Source of the DNA: Alistipes senegalensis
Lineage (GTDB): Bacteria; Bacillota; Clostridia; Oscillospirales; Ruminococcaceae
DNA: 64,000 nucleotides
NCBI GenBank assembly: GCA_023665275.1
Contig: JAMPEF010000001.1
Location: 351,741 to 415,740, forward strand
Reading direction: 5' to 3'
The stretch's first letter is position 1, and the number at the start of each line of letters is the position of its first letter. The notes under the pieces were generated by a model. The model was not told where the DNA came from and ran no database searches. It saw only the letters and a list, made by a program, of their open reading frames with translations. Shown here piece after piece: positions 1 to 8,896 of the stretch. A program made the position numbers and the translations under genes.

Positions 1-2
1 CG

Positions 3-1013
3 GCTTTAGCTGTAACGTCCGTGTGTACGTCATGTCAGGGAAGCGACCCGCCGGAAGATGAAGATATTTTCGTAATAACCACCGAAAACAACACGGAAAC
101 TTCCATTGAAACAGAAACAACTACCACTACAACCGATACCATACTGACAGAAGAATTAAAATATACTGAAACTGTTGTTTCAATTGAACTTATGACTACA
201 TCAACTTTACCAGTAATCACACATGAATACTATGAAGCAAGCATTCCTATGGGAACTCAGGCGGAAGTTACTAAGCCACCGGTCACGGAGTATGAAATAC
301 CACCGGAACTCTATATGACTACCCGTGCCACTGAAGAACCTAAAAAACCAGCCGTCACTACTGAACCACCTACAGCTGGCTCTTATGTCGGTGATTCTAC
401 TAATAGTGACTTCTATCAGTCAAGACTGGCTATAGCTGGCGACTCCATAGCATATGGATTCAATGCATACGGCTATATACCGAATGAACGTAATATAGCT
501 ACTGAATCGGTCTCAATGTGGAATCTTGATTACTTTACATTCAGTACCGGCATGGGTCTTGTTGATACTATAGCATACATGAATCCGGCTATACTTTATA
601 TATCAATGGGCATGAATGATGTGAATATGTCCACGCCGGAAGAATACGCCGAAAAATACAAAAGTACTATATATGAAATAAGAAACAGAGTTCCCGATAT
701 ACATATAATCGTTGCCGGAATAACACCCGTTACTGATACATCAGGTTTTGTAAGCAATGAAACTATCAGGGATTTTAATACGGCTCTTGAAAATATGGTA
801 AACGAAATAAGTTCAAATCACGTTTACTATTTCGACGCATATTCAATAGTTGCAGACCCGAACACCCTTGAACTCCGTCCGGAATGTACAGGCGGTGACG
901 GTATACATCTTGTTTCAACGTGCTATTATGATTTCCTTAACAACTTATATGATATGCTTGACGGAACATCGGTAAAATCCAATATAGAAAAGGCGGAGCT
1001 TGGTTTACAGTAA
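3..1013 (+). CDS. Secreted SGNH/GDSL-type hydrolase (5' end outside window)
   Basis: Esterase/lipase-like SGNH hydrolase, probably an extracellular deacylase acting on a polysaccharide or on the cell wall. The reading frame is open to the left window edge and codes for an apolar stretch ending VTSVCTSC, which looks like the end of a lipoprotein signal peptide, so the true start lies upstream; a GTG at 21 is unlikely to be the start. An acidic, Thr-rich linker of about 110 residues follows. The catalytic domain then shows the block I motif AGDSIAYG, a block III-like GMNDVN and a terminal DGIHLV that supplies the Asp/His pair. The domain is complete to its stop. The substrate cannot be read from sequence. 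A strong hairpin terminator follows. Confidence 0.85.
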   Translation, partial: ALAVTSVCTSCQGSDPPEDEDIFVITTENNTETSIETETTTTTTDTILTEELKYTETVVSIELMTTSTLPVITHEYYEASIPMGTQAEVTKPPVTEYEIPPELYMTTRATEEPKKPAVTTEPPTAGSYVGDSTNSDFYQSRLAIAGDSIAYGFNAYGYIPNERNIATESVSMWNLDYFTFSTGMGLVDTIAYMNPAILYISMGMNDVNMSTPEEYAEKYKSTIYEIRNRVPDIHIIVAGITPVTDTSGFVSNETIRDFNTALENMVNEISSNHVYYFDAYSIVADPNTLELRPECTGGDGIHLVSTCYYDFLNNLYDMLDGTSVKSNIEKAELGLQ

Positions 1014-1080
1014 TGGAACAGGTTTCCGAAGTTCTCGGCGGTGCAGTCAGAAATTATTTTAATAATAAATATTGACAAAA

Positions 1081-1114
1081 AACCTGAGAATTTTTAAAAT
1101 TCTCAGGTTTTTTT
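1081..1114. terminator. Bidirectional intrinsic terminator
   Basis: A near-perfect 14-bp inverted repeat (1081-1094 with 1096-1109) has a T run on the plus strand and an A run on its left side. It can therefore end both the plus-strand SGNH gene and the minus-strand glmS-methyltransferase transcript. Confidence 0.9.
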
Positions 1115-1115
1115 A

Positions 1116-1754
1116 TTATTTTCTGCCCTCCGCACAAATCCATTTAGTATCGGACTTTGTGTGTATTTTCACATCTGAAAATCCGGCATTTACAAGCAGT
1201 TTTTCAAACTCTTCCGGTGTAGGATTATACAGATTATATTTTTTTATATTTTCAATCTCTTTGTCAGAAAGTTCCGCACTGCCGTGTATGTCCGCAACAA
1301 TAAGGAAAATTCCATTTCCGGCAAGCACTCTGTGGACTTCCTTCAGATTTTCCGGCGGATTTTTCCAAAAATAAAAGCTCTCAACTGTTATTATCCTGTC
1401 AAAAGAATTATCATCAAACGGCATTTTTTCGACTGATGCTTCAATGACATTCATTCTGCCGGAAGATATGATTTCCGCATTATGTTCGCTTGTCATCTTT
1501 ACAGATACCGGTGAATAGTCCATACCTGTAAGATGTGCGGTCGTTTTCCGTGACATACGATGTAAAGTCTCACCGCCTCCGCAACCTATATCAAGGACTG
1601 TTTCATTTCCGGAAAGTTCCATAAAATCCATAGCCCAGCCGGTCACATCATAGTGTGAGATATTCATTCGGGTAAGCATTTCTTCACCGGCACTTCCCTG
1701 TGGTTTAGCCGGATTTCCCTGCTCCGTCACGGACATTTCATAATTTTCACTCAT
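1116..1754 (-). CDS. Class I SAM-dependent methyltransferase
   Basis: Small-molecule type methyltransferase of 212 residues (Methyltransf_11-like). The SAM-binding motif I reads VLDIGCGGGETLHRM, followed by the acidic residue after strand 2 (GMDYSP) and a motif near PFDDNSFDRI that is typical of UbiE/COQ5-like enzymes. The substrate is unknown. The start codon lies 2 nt after the glmS stop, so it is probably co-transcribed with glmS, and the bidirectional terminator lies just downstream. No membrane segment or signal peptide is seen. Confidence 0.85.
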   Translation of the reverse strand: MSENYEMSVTEQGNPAKPQGSAGEEMLTRMNISHYDVTGWAMDFMELSGNETVLDIGCGGGETLHRMSRKTTAHLTGMDYSPVSVKMTSEHNAEIISSGRMNVIEASVEKMPFDDNSFDRIITVESFYFWKNPPENLKEVHRVLAGNGIFLIVADIHGSAELSDKEIENIKKYNLYNPTPEEFEKLLVNAGFSDVKIHTKSDTKWICAEGRK

Positions 1755-1756
1755 AA

Positions 1757-3595
1757 TTATTCCACCGTCACGCTCTTTGCAAGATTTCTCGGCTTGTCAA
1801 CGTCATAGCCCTTTGCAACTGATACATAATACCCTAAAAGCTGTAGCGGTATAACCGAAAGACTTCCGGCAAAAAGCGGGTCTGTTTTAGGAATATATAC
1901 AGTGAAATCAGCAGTATCTTCAATATTGTAGTTGCCGTATACCGTCAGCCCCATAAGAGACGCACCACGGCTTTTCACCTCTACCATGTTGCTGACAGTC
2001 TTTTCATATAAATCCGGCTGTGTGAGAACACCTATAACAAGTATTCCGTTTTCAATAAGGCTTATAGGTCCGTGTTTGAGTTCACCGGCAGCGTATGCCT
2101 CAGAATGAATATAGCTGATTTCTTTCATTTTCAAACTGCCCTCTAAACTTATGGCGTAATCTATACCACGTCCGATAAAGAAAGCGTCCTTAGCACCGGC
2201 AAGTTTATTTGCAAACCACTGTATACGTTCCTTGTCATCAAGAATTTTTTCTATCTTGTCGGGAATTGTATAAAGTTCTTTAAGCATTTCTGAACAGCGT
2301 TCCGGTGTGATTTCCTCACGTACTGTAGCGAACTTCATGGCAAGAAGATATCCGGCTATAAGCTGTGTACTGTAAGCCTTTGTGGTAGCTACTGAAATTT
2401 CAGGACCTGCAAGCGTATAGAATACATTATCAGCCTCACGTGCTATAGAAGAACCGACTACATTTACTATTCCTAAAGTCTTTATACCACATTCCTTAGC
2501 CTCACGGAGTGCCGCTAAACTGTCTGCCGTTTCGCCCGACTGACTTATTATGATAACAAGGCTATTTTTAATAAGTTTCATTTTTCTGTATCTGAATTCT
2601 GAGGCAAGCTCTACCCTTACAGAAAGTGAGGTCAAATCCTCAATTACATACTGTACAGCCATTCCGACGTGATATGCAGAACCGCAAGCCACTATATAAA
2701 CCTGACTTAACGCTTTTATTTCGTCATCTGTAAGACCCATTTCACTGAAATCTATTTTTCCGTCCCTTATGACTGAATTTATTGTATCACGTACAACTTT
2801 AGGTTGTTCATGGATTTCTTTCAACATGAAATGTTCATAACCACCCTTTTCAGCGGATTCAGCGTCCCACTTGATTTCAGTAAGTTCTTTCTGTATTTCC
2901 TCACGGTCAATGTCATAGAAAGTAACTTTTCCCTTTTCAAGTTTAGCAATTTCCATATTGCCGATATAGTAGACGTTTCTTGTATATTTCAGTATAGCCG
3001 GAACGTCTGAAGCTACATAAGTTTCACCATCGGAAATGCCTATAATCATAGGGCTTTCCTTACGTGCCGTATAGATTTCCTCCGGACAGTCGCTGAACAT
3101 GACCGCAAGTGCATATGACCCTCTTATTCTAATCATTGCACGAGCGATAGCATCTATAGCACCTAAGTTATATTTTTTATAGTAATAATCTATAAGTTTT
3201 ACGGCAACTTCCGTATCGGTTTGTGACTTGAAAGTATATCCGCTTTTTGAGAGTTTTTCCCTTAATTCCTGATAATTTTCAATAATGCCGTTATGCACAC
3301 ATATAACGCTTTCATCATCGCTTGTATGTGGGTGAGCGTTAAGGGCGGAGGGTTCACCATGAGTTGCCCAGCGTGTGTGACCTATACCACAACAGCCTTT
3401 TACTGCCTCACCGTTGTTAGTCATTTCTTTAAGTGTTTTAAGTTTTCCCTTAGCCTTGACGATTTCCGTTTTACCGTCGCCGTCACGGACTGCAATTCCT
3501 GCCGAATCATAGCCCCTGTACTCCAGTTTTGAAAGACCATCAAGCAGAATCGGTGCAGCCTGCTTACTTCCTGTAAAACCTACTATTCCGCACAT
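1757..3595 (-). CDS. glmS: Glutamine--fructose-6-phosphate aminotransferase
   Basis: Makes glucosamine-6-phosphate from fructose-6-phosphate and glutamine, the entry to peptidoglycan amino-sugar synthesis. The 612 residues match the usual length. The N-terminus is MCGIVGFTG, leaving Cys as the catalytic nucleophile of the class II glutamine amidotransferase domain after Met removal. Two SIS domains follow (ACGSAYHVG, ISQSGETADS), and the C-terminus ends LAKSVTVE as in the family. A good sigma-A promoter lies only about 35 nt upstream, so the leader is too short for a glmS ribozyme. This differs from many Bacilli. Confidence 0.98.
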   Translation of the reverse strand: MCGIVGFTGSKQAAPILLDGLSKLEYRGYDSAGIAVRDGDGKTEIVKAKGKLKTLKEMTNNGEAVKGCCGIGHTRWATHGEPSALNAHPHTSDDESVICVHNGIIENYQELREKLSKSGYTFKSQTDTEVAVKLIDYYYKKYNLGAIDAIARAMIRIRGSYALAVMFSDCPEEIYTARKESPMIIGISDGETYVASDVPAILKYTRNVYYIGNMEIAKLEKGKVTFYDIDREEIQKELTEIKWDAESAEKGGYEHFMLKEIHEQPKVVRDTINSVIRDGKIDFSEMGLTDDEIKALSQVYIVACGSAYHVGMAVQYVIEDLTSLSVRVELASEFRYRKMKLIKNSLVIIISQSGETADSLAALREAKECGIKTLGIVNVVGSSIAREADNVFYTLAGPEISVATTKAYSTQLIAGYLLAMKFATVREEITPERCSEMLKELYTIPDKIEKILDDKERIQWFANKLAGAKDAFFIGRGIDYAISLEGSLKMKEISYIHSEAYAAGELKHGPISLIENGILVIGVLTQPDLYEKTVSNMVEVKSRGASLMGLTVYGNYNIEDTADFTVYIPKTDPLFAGSLSVIPLQLLGYYVSVAKGYDVDKPRNLAKSVTVE

Positions 3596-3632
3596 ATATA
3601 AATATCCTCCATTTGTAAATTTTATGTATTAT

Positions 3633-3661
3633 ATTATACCTGAAAACAAGTATTCTGTCAA
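3633..3661 (-). promoter_or_regulatory. Sigma-A promoter of glmS
   Basis: On the minus strand, TTGACA (3656-3661) and TATAAT (3633-3638) are separated by 17 nt. Transcription should start near 3625, about 30 nt before the start codon. Confidence 0.85.
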
Positions 3662-3675
3662 TTGTAAATTAAACT

Positions 3676-3704
3676 TTATCCCCCCGCACGTAACGGAGGG
3701 ATAA
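3676..3704 (-). terminator. Probable terminator after the SPFH zinc-ribbon gene
   Basis: An 11-bp inverted repeat (3676-3686 with 3694-3704, one G-T pair) forms a GC-rich hairpin just after the stop codon at 3717. The tail on the minus strand is only moderately T-rich. Confidence 0.65.
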
Positions 3705-3716
3705 ATAAATTATGCT

Positions 3717-5084
3717 TTATTTAAGAGGTTCACCGCATTCCGGACAAAATCTTGGAATATTATTCGGATTTTTGGGAATCCAACCGCATGACGTACACGC
3801 AATAACCGGCTCTTTACCTGACGGTTTAGGGTTTCCACATTCTGCACAGAATTTGCCTTTATTTTCTGCACCACACGAACATTTCCACGTACCATTATCT
3901 GACGGCTTAGGCTTGCCACAGTTATGACAGAATTTCCCTGTATTTTCAGCGCCACAAGAACACTTCCATGACCCTTGTAGTGCTGGCTTAGGAGTACCAC
4001 AATTAGCACAGAATTTACCCGTGTTATTAGTTCCACAAGAACATTTCCATGAATTAGCAGAATTATTCTGTTGTTGCTGCTGTACACCCATCTGAAACAG
4101 CTGCTGTGCATTCAGACCACCCGCTTGTTGTGCCATATTCATACCATAAAAGCCCATAGCCGCACCGTTAGAATTACTTGCGGCGGCTGTCATAGCGTTT
4201 GCCTGAGCGTTCACGAGCATTGCGGCGGCGTTAGAAGCGTCTCTGTTCCATGCGGTATCTTCAAATTTCTTTATTCTTTCCTCGTCGTCCTTTGAGATAG
4301 TAACGGAATTTATCGCAACGGAAACTACTTCCAGACCTCTTTTTTCGCTCCACTGTGGTGACAGTACACTTCCCATAGCGTCGGAAAGTTCAATTGTATG
4401 TGCCGGCAGTTCGTCATATCTTAAGCCGCTTTGTGAGAGCTTAGCAAAAGCCGGATTAAGTGCATTGAGAAACTCAGATTTTAATTGCTGGTCGATATTC
4501 GCACGTGTATAAGCTGACGAAACATTTCCGCAGACGTTTGTATAGAAAAGTAATGGGTCTGCTATGCGGTATGAATATACGCCGTTACAGCGTACACCAA
4601 CAGTGAAATTTCTTCCAATGTCGGTATAAGTCATTCTGAATGGTACGGGGTTCTGTGTACCGAACTTGTTATTAGTAAGTTCCTTGAGATTGAAATAATA
4701 AATTCTCTGGTCGTGTGCAGCATCTCCGCCGAAAGAAATTCTTTTACCAATAATCTTAAAAGTTTCTTTTATGTTATTGCTGAGACTGCCACCGAAAAGG
4801 CTTGGTTCGGTTGACATATCGTATATGTATTCACCGGGAACGGCGCATACTTCAACGACTGCACCCTGGTCAACAATAATCATGCACTGACCGTCGCTGA
4901 CAGCTATTTTACTTCCGTTTGTGATGATATTGTCATTACCTTTATTTGCTGAAAAAGTACTTGTTTTCTTTTTGCCCTTTACAACGAGTACATCTGCCGG
5001 AAGTGCATCACAGTAAAAAAATTCCTTCCATGTATCGCCGAATGCTGAACCTGCTGCGACTAAAGCCGCCTGAATAAGTCCCAT
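3717..5084 (-). CDS. SPFH-domain protein with C-terminal tandem zinc ribbons
   Basis: A 455-residue protein of the group often annotated as 'virion core protein (LSDV)'. The first ~300 residues form an SPFH/band-7-like domain without an obvious membrane anchor. A Gly/Ala/Asn/Gln-rich linker follows, and then three near-identical 27-residue zinc ribbons (WKCSCGxxNxGKFCxxCG) and a fourth divergent one (CTSCG...CPECG). Nearest relatives have one or two ribbons, so the tandem triplication stands out. Function is unknown; SPFH proteins organise membranes or scaffolds, and the ribbons may bind protein or nucleic acid. It is monocistronic, ending in a hairpin. Confidence 0.85.
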   Translation of the reverse strand: MGLIQAALVAAGSAFGDTWKEFFYCDALPADVLVVKGKKKTSTFSANKGNDNIITNGSKIAVSDGQCMIIVDQGAVVEVCAVPGEYIYDMSTEPSLFGGSLSNNIKETFKIIGKRISFGGDAAHDQRIYYFNLKELTNNKFGTQNPVPFRMTYTDIGRNFTVGVRCNGVYSYRIADPLLFYTNVCGNVSSAYTRANIDQQLKSEFLNALNPAFAKLSQSGLRYDELPAHTIELSDAMGSVLSPQWSEKRGLEVVSVAINSVTISKDDEERIKKFEDTAWNRDASNAAAMLVNAQANAMTAAASNSNGAAMGFYGMNMAQQAGGLNAQQLFQMGVQQQQQNNSANSWKCSCGTNNTGKFCANCGTPKPALQGSWKCSCGAENTGKFCHNCGKPKPSDNGTWKCSCGAENKGKFCAECGNPKPSGKEPVIACTSCGWIPKNPNNIPRFCPECGEPLK

Positions 5085-5215
5085 ATTGATTATCTCCTTT
5101 CAGAAACTGAATAATCAGATTTTATATATTAATTATAACATATCTCTGTGTAAATTGCACGTATTTTTGAAAAAAATTTTCCGAAAACTTAATATTTTTA
5201 TTTTTTAACTATTTA

Positions 5216-5557
5216 TCATTCCCATTCTTTCCATATTTCCGGACAATATCCGACAGTTGCCTTTTTACTGTTCCGGACTATAGGAGTTTTTATTATATGT
5301 TGATTCTCAAAAACTTTTTCTTCCCTGTCGCTGTCAGAAAGATATTTAACAAGCGTTAATAAATCCTTATCTTTGGCGTTTTCGTCAATCAGATTATCCA
5401 AACCACCGACAGACTGTTTAACACTGTTAAATTCTCCCCTGCTCATACCTTTTTCTTTCATGTCAATCATCTGATACTTTATCCGACGTTCCTTGAAAAA
5501 GCGTTCAGCTTTTCGGGTATCGGAGCATTTTTTTGTACCGAATATCTGTATATTCAT
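5216..5557 (-). CDS. ArsC/Spx-family thioredoxin-fold protein
   Basis: A 113-residue protein of the arsenate reductase/Spx superfamily (YffB-like). The N-terminal motif is FGTKKCSDTRKAERFF: one Cys is present, but the second Cys of the Spx CxxC is replaced by Thr-Arg. The C-terminal half has the family signature TPIVRNSKKATVGY. Arsenate reduction is unlikely without the other catalytic cysteines; a redox or RNA polymerase-binding role is possible but not shown. It starts 6 nt after the GH3 gene, so the two are probably co-transcribed. Confidence 0.8.
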   Translation of the reverse strand: MNIQIFGTKKCSDTRKAERFFKERRIKYQMIDMKEKGMSRGEFNSVKQSVGGLDNLIDENAKDKDLLTLVKYLSDSDREEKVFENQHIIKTPIVRNSKKATVGYCPEIWKEWE

Positions 5558-5563
5558 ATAATA

Positions 5564-8347
5564 TTAATCCTCCTGTCTGAAAGCTACTTCTTCAAGGCTT
5601 TGTGCCTCACGTGTGAGTTTAAATTCAATGCTTTTCAGGTCAAGACCGCTTTGTGCAAAATAAAGCCTTATAGCCGTAAACCTTGAAAACATCGGTATTT
5701 CCTTAGAATATGAAACAGGCTGACCGTTAGTTCCGTTCCATGTGAAAGTACCTGACGCCGTACCCATAGCAAAAATGGTAACTGGTATCTGTGCGGTTTC
5801 GCTCTGATTTGACGACGCTGTAATTTTGACTTCATAAAAACCGGATTTATTTACAGTAAGCGCAAAACTGTAATTACTTCCCTTTTCTGCCTTGACGTCG
5901 CTTAAATCAAGTGTTAACGCTCCGTCCACTTCATAGAAAACAACAGGTGTATCATTTTCACCGTCACTGTCCGGACGGTTTATTATTTTTACAGTTTCCT
6001 TCGTACCGATAAGGCGTTCCATAGCGTGTGTATTAATCAGGAAATTACATATATTCATAGCGTTCCGCTGGAGTTCGCACCGGAAAACATTTCCCTTTTC
6101 AAGTTCCTCAAGGGTGTTATCATCACCGGAAGAACCGTCGGCACATACCATGTATAAATCATTCTGTGCCTTTACCATAGATGCAAAATCGTTTTTATCG
6201 GGAGCAGTTCCACGTGAATTTATATTAGCCCACCAGTCAGTCATTGTAATGCCCTTAAATCCCCATTCATTGCGGAGAATAGTAGTATTCAGGTCAAAAT
6301 TTCCGGCTGTCCATATGCCGTTGACAGCTCCGTATGTGGTCATAATACTTTCAGCGTTTCCGGATTTCACTGCAATTTCAAATCCCTTTAAATAAATTTC
6401 ACGTAAAGCACGTTCAGAAACTATCGAATCAATATTGTGTCGGTTAGTCTCCTGATTGTTTCCGCAAAAATGCTTTATAGTACCGGTCACGCCTGATTTA
6501 TGCAGTCCGTTAAGTTCAGCGGTTGCCATATGACCCGTTAAGAAAGGGTCTTCCGAAAAATATTCAAAATTTCTGCCGTTTAGTACGTGCCGGTGGATAT
6601 TCATTCCAGGACCTAACAGACAGTCTACTTTATTTGCTGACATTTCAAGTCCAAGCAGTTCAAAAAGTTCCGTAAGCAGTTCACGGTTGAAAGTAGATGC
6701 AATCATAGTACCGTTAGGCAGACTGAATGCTTTTGTACCACAATCAAGTCGCATTCCTGAAGGTCCATCACTGCAACAGCCGGCAGGTATTCCGAAATTA
6801 ACAAGACTATCCGAAACTCCACCAAATGCCGACGCCGTACCGGCTGTAACTCTCGGACTGCCCATACCCTCACCACGAATTATACAAGACAAGTCATAAT
6901 CAGAAAACTGTGCTATAAATTCCTCCATTGAGTGAGTGTCGTTTTTTACGTCTGATAATTTGATACCCTTATCACCGGTGTATGAAATTTCTGCCGGAAG
7001 ATTTTCAATACGTCTTTTATTTTCGTCGTATTCAATCAACGGAACGTTTTTATTTTCCGAAATATAGCCGTTTTCCGTCTTTACTGCCTTAATTCTCTTA
7101 AATTCCGTGACCGGTGGCATAGCCTGTACACATTGATATAAAACTTCCGTTTCAGATTTTTCAAGAGTTCCGGCGGTGGTCAGATTTCTTATGCTGTTGC
7201 CGGCAAGGAATGTATATTTTCCGCTTTCAAGCACCCAGCAGAATTTATTACCAGTAACGCTGGAATCGTCATATGAAGATATATCATAGTAATTTATTGC
7301 TATTTCAAGTATCTGATTTTCCGACGGTGCAAGAGTTTTTGTTTTGGCAAATCCGCAAAGTACTTTATCAGGTTTGCCAAGTGTTCCCTGTGGCTGTCGA
7401 CAATAAAGCTGTACTACTTCTTTTCCACTGTAACTTCCGGTATTGGTGACTTTAATGCTGAATACTGCTGAATTTTCATTAAATACGGCTTTTTCCGGAA
7501 TTATTTCAAAATCCGTATATGAAAGACCATAGCCAAACGGATAACGAACTTTTTCCGGTGCGAAAGTCTCAAACCAGCGATAACCTATGTAAATATCCTC
7601 ACAATAGAAATTTCTTTCCTTACCACCAAAATTTTTATCGGACGGATAGTCGCTTACAGAATATGCGATAGTATCGGGGAGCTTACCACAGGGACTTGTT
7701 TTGCCAGTTAGAACATTGGCAACACCTGTACCGCCCGTCATACCGCCTTGCCATACGTAAAGCACGGAATCCGGTTTATATCTGTCAACAAACGACATAT
7801 CAATAATTCCGCCGACGTTCAGCAAAATCACGACTTTTTTAAAAATCCGGCGGACTTTTTCAATCATATTATTTTCAGTTTCCGTGAGTAAATACGAACT
7901 CTCTTCAACTTTTGAATCCTGTTCCTCACCGGCTGTACGTCCGATTATTATAATAGCTGTATCACACTTTTCAGCGGATTTTTTAACAATTTCGTCATCA
8001 AGTGGCATTTCCACCTGTGACCACGGTTCATTTCCCCAACCCGTTCCCATATCGTATGGATTCAGCACGTCCCATTTTTTATAGATGTCAAGTAATTCAG
8101 TATCTATTTTAACGTCAGCTTCAATAAGTCCGTCGGTTATGCCGGTTACTTTGGAAACGTTCACCATTCCGCCCGAACCTGTACCGCTTTTATAATAGTG
8201 CAGTTGTATTCTGCCGAATACTGCAACGGGCTTGTCCTTATCAAGCGGAAGTGCGTTATTATCATTTTCAAGCATTACAATACCCTCAGAAGCAACCTGT
8301 ATGGCTTTTTCAAGGTATCTGCTCCAGTCAAGTGTTTTCATTTTCAA
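5564..8347 (-). CDS. GH3 beta-glucosidase with reversed domain order
   Basis: Glycoside hydrolase family 3 enzyme of 927 residues, probably cytoplasmic because no signal peptide is present. Domain order is swapped relative to most GH3 enzymes. The alpha/beta sandwich domain (EGIVMLENDNNALPL near the N-terminus, GRTAGEEQDS near 137-146) comes first, then an Fn3-like domain (about 270-390), then the (alpha/beta)8 barrel (about 480-790) with GRNFEYFSEDP, KHF at 625 and the nucleophile Asp704 in TMTDWW. Residues 800-927 look like a beta-rich CBM6-type module. Reversed GH3 enzymes are known from Ruminococcus and Butyrivibrio. The predicted role is intracellular hydrolysis of cello- or other beta-gluco-oligosaccharides. 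Confidence 0.93.
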   Translation of the reverse strand: MKMKTLDWSRYLEKAIQVASEGIVMLENDNNALPLDKDKPVAVFGRIQLHYYKSGTGSGGMVNVSKVTGITDGLIEADVKIDTELLDIYKKWDVLNPYDMGTGWGNEPWSQVEMPLDDEIVKKSAEKCDTAIIIIGRTAGEEQDSKVEESSYLLTETENNMIEKVRRIFKKVVILLNVGGIIDMSFVDRYKPDSVLYVWQGGMTGGTGVANVLTGKTSPCGKLPDTIAYSVSDYPSDKNFGGKERNFYCEDIYIGYRWFETFAPEKVRYPFGYGLSYTDFEIIPEKAVFNENSAVFSIKVTNTGSYSGKEVVQLYCRQPQGTLGKPDKVLCGFAKTKTLAPSENQILEIAINYYDISSYDDSSVTGNKFCWVLESGKYTFLAGNSIRNLTTAGTLEKSETEVLYQCVQAMPPVTEFKRIKAVKTENGYISENKNVPLIEYDENKRRIENLPAEISYTGDKGIKLSDVKNDTHSMEEFIAQFSDYDLSCIIRGEGMGSPRVTAGTASAFGGVSDSLVNFGIPAGCCSDGPSGMRLDCGTKAFSLPNGTMIASTFNRELLTELFELLGLEMSANKVDCLLGPGMNIHRHVLNGRNFEYFSEDPFLTGHMATAELNGLHKSGVTGTIKHFCGNNQETNRHNIDSIVSERALREIYLKGFEIAVKSGNAESIMTTYGAVNGIWTAGNFDLNTTILRNEWGFKGITMTDWWANINSRGTAPDKNDFASMVKAQNDLYMVCADGSSGDDNTLEELEKGNVFRCELQRNAMNICNFLINTHAMERLIGTKETVKIINRPDSDGENDTPVVFYEVDGALTLDLSDVKAEKGSNYSFALTVNKSGFYEVKITASSNQSETAQIPVTIFAMGTASGTFTWNGTNGQPVSYSKEIPMFSRFTAIRLYFAQSGLDLKSIEFKLTREAQSLEEVAFRQED

Positions 8348-8374
8348 ACTCTCCTTTTATCTGATGATAGTTAA

Positions 8375-8403
8375 ATTATAACAACTCCACATAAAAATTT
8401 CAA
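8375..8403 (-). promoter_or_regulatory. Sigma-A promoter of the GH3 gene
   Basis: On the minus strand, TTGAAA (8398-8403), a 17-nt spacer and TATAAT (8375-8380), about 28 nt upstream of the GH3 start codon. Confidence 0.8.
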
Positions 8404-8457
8404 GGGTTTTCACTGAAAATTCAGAAATCATTTATATATTTTTAAGAAATAAAAAAA

Positions 8458-8480
8458 TCCTGTTAAACAGGACTTTTTTT
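8458..8480 (-). terminator. Intrinsic terminator after the DUF2325 gene
   Basis: A 7-bp inverted repeat (8458-8464 with 8466-8472) has a T run on the plus strand and an A run on its left, so it works on the minus strand for the DUF2325 gene and could be bidirectional. Confidence 0.8.
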
Positions 8481-8486
8481 CAGATA

Positions 8487-8768
8487 TTATTTGATGTGCA
8501 TTTCCAGAATATTTTTCAGTGCCGATGCTGAACCTGAATGTGAACGCTCTACACGTATCGGAAGACCTTTAGTTTCACTTATTGCACAACGTGCCATTTT
8601 ATGCGACATTGTACCCGTAAACATAACAAGCAAATCCGGATTTCCTATCTGCTTTTTAAGATTTGTTTTCATATGTGTAAAGACTTTTGCTGTACATTTA
8701 TACTTTTCACAGATTTCTTTATAAGTTCTCACCATACAGTCGTTACCGCCGATAATTACCACACTCAA
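8487..8768 (-). CDS. DUF2325 domain protein
   Basis: A 93-residue protein beginning MSVVIIGGNDCMVRTYKE, the signature of the DUF2325 family, which has a Rossmann-like half-domain of unknown biochemical function. The start is TTG at 8768, chosen because AAGGAGG lies 8 nt upstream. In other Firmicutes these small proteins often sit beside metal transport genes. Here the gene stands alone, but its promoter overlaps two palindromic boxes, which fits control by a metal- or redox-responsive repressor. That link is inference. Confidence 0.85.
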   Translation of the reverse strand: MSVVIIGGNDCMVRTYKEICEKYKCTAKVFTHMKTNLKKQIGNPDLLVMFTGTMSHKMARCAISETKGLPIRVERSHSGSASALKNILEMHIK

Positions 8769-8785
8769 TTTTTTATCCTCCTTAG

Positions 8786-8832
8786 TTAGTATTTGCTAAT
8801 ATTAGTATACACTAACCTTTATAAAAAGTCAA
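8786..8832 (-). promoter_or_regulatory. Promoter with two operator-like palindromes for the DUF2325 gene
   Basis: On the minus strand TTGACT (8827-8832), a 17-nt spacer and TATACT (8804-8809) form a good sigma-A promoter. Two 14-bp palindromic boxes of the form TTAGT-N4-ACTAA or close to it lie at 8802-8815 (over the -10) and 8786-8799 (over the predicted start of transcription), 16 bp apart. This is the layout expected for a repressor operator. Confidence 0.7.
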
Positions 8833-8859
8833 GAAATGTTATCCGTATGCAACAAAAAA

Positions 8860-8884
8860 ACGCCGTTTTTTCAGCGTCTTTTTT
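8860..8884. terminator. Intrinsic terminator after the membrane protein gene
   Basis: A short hairpin (8860-8865 with 8872-8877, one G-T pair) is flanked by seven A on the left and a T run on the right. It probably ends the minus-strand gene that stops at 8897. Confidence 0.65.
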
Positions 8885-8896
8885 GGATTTGGTATG

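Noticed and set aside
1013-1075. 20-codon ORF overlapping the SGNH stop (TAATG)
   Set aside because: Very short, no homology recognisable and directly before the terminator; could be translated but cannot be supported.
3596-3716. glmS ribozyme upstream of glmS
   Set aside because: The promoter at 3633-3661 leaves a leader of only about 30 nt, far too short for the ribozyme, and no ribozyme-like fold is seen.
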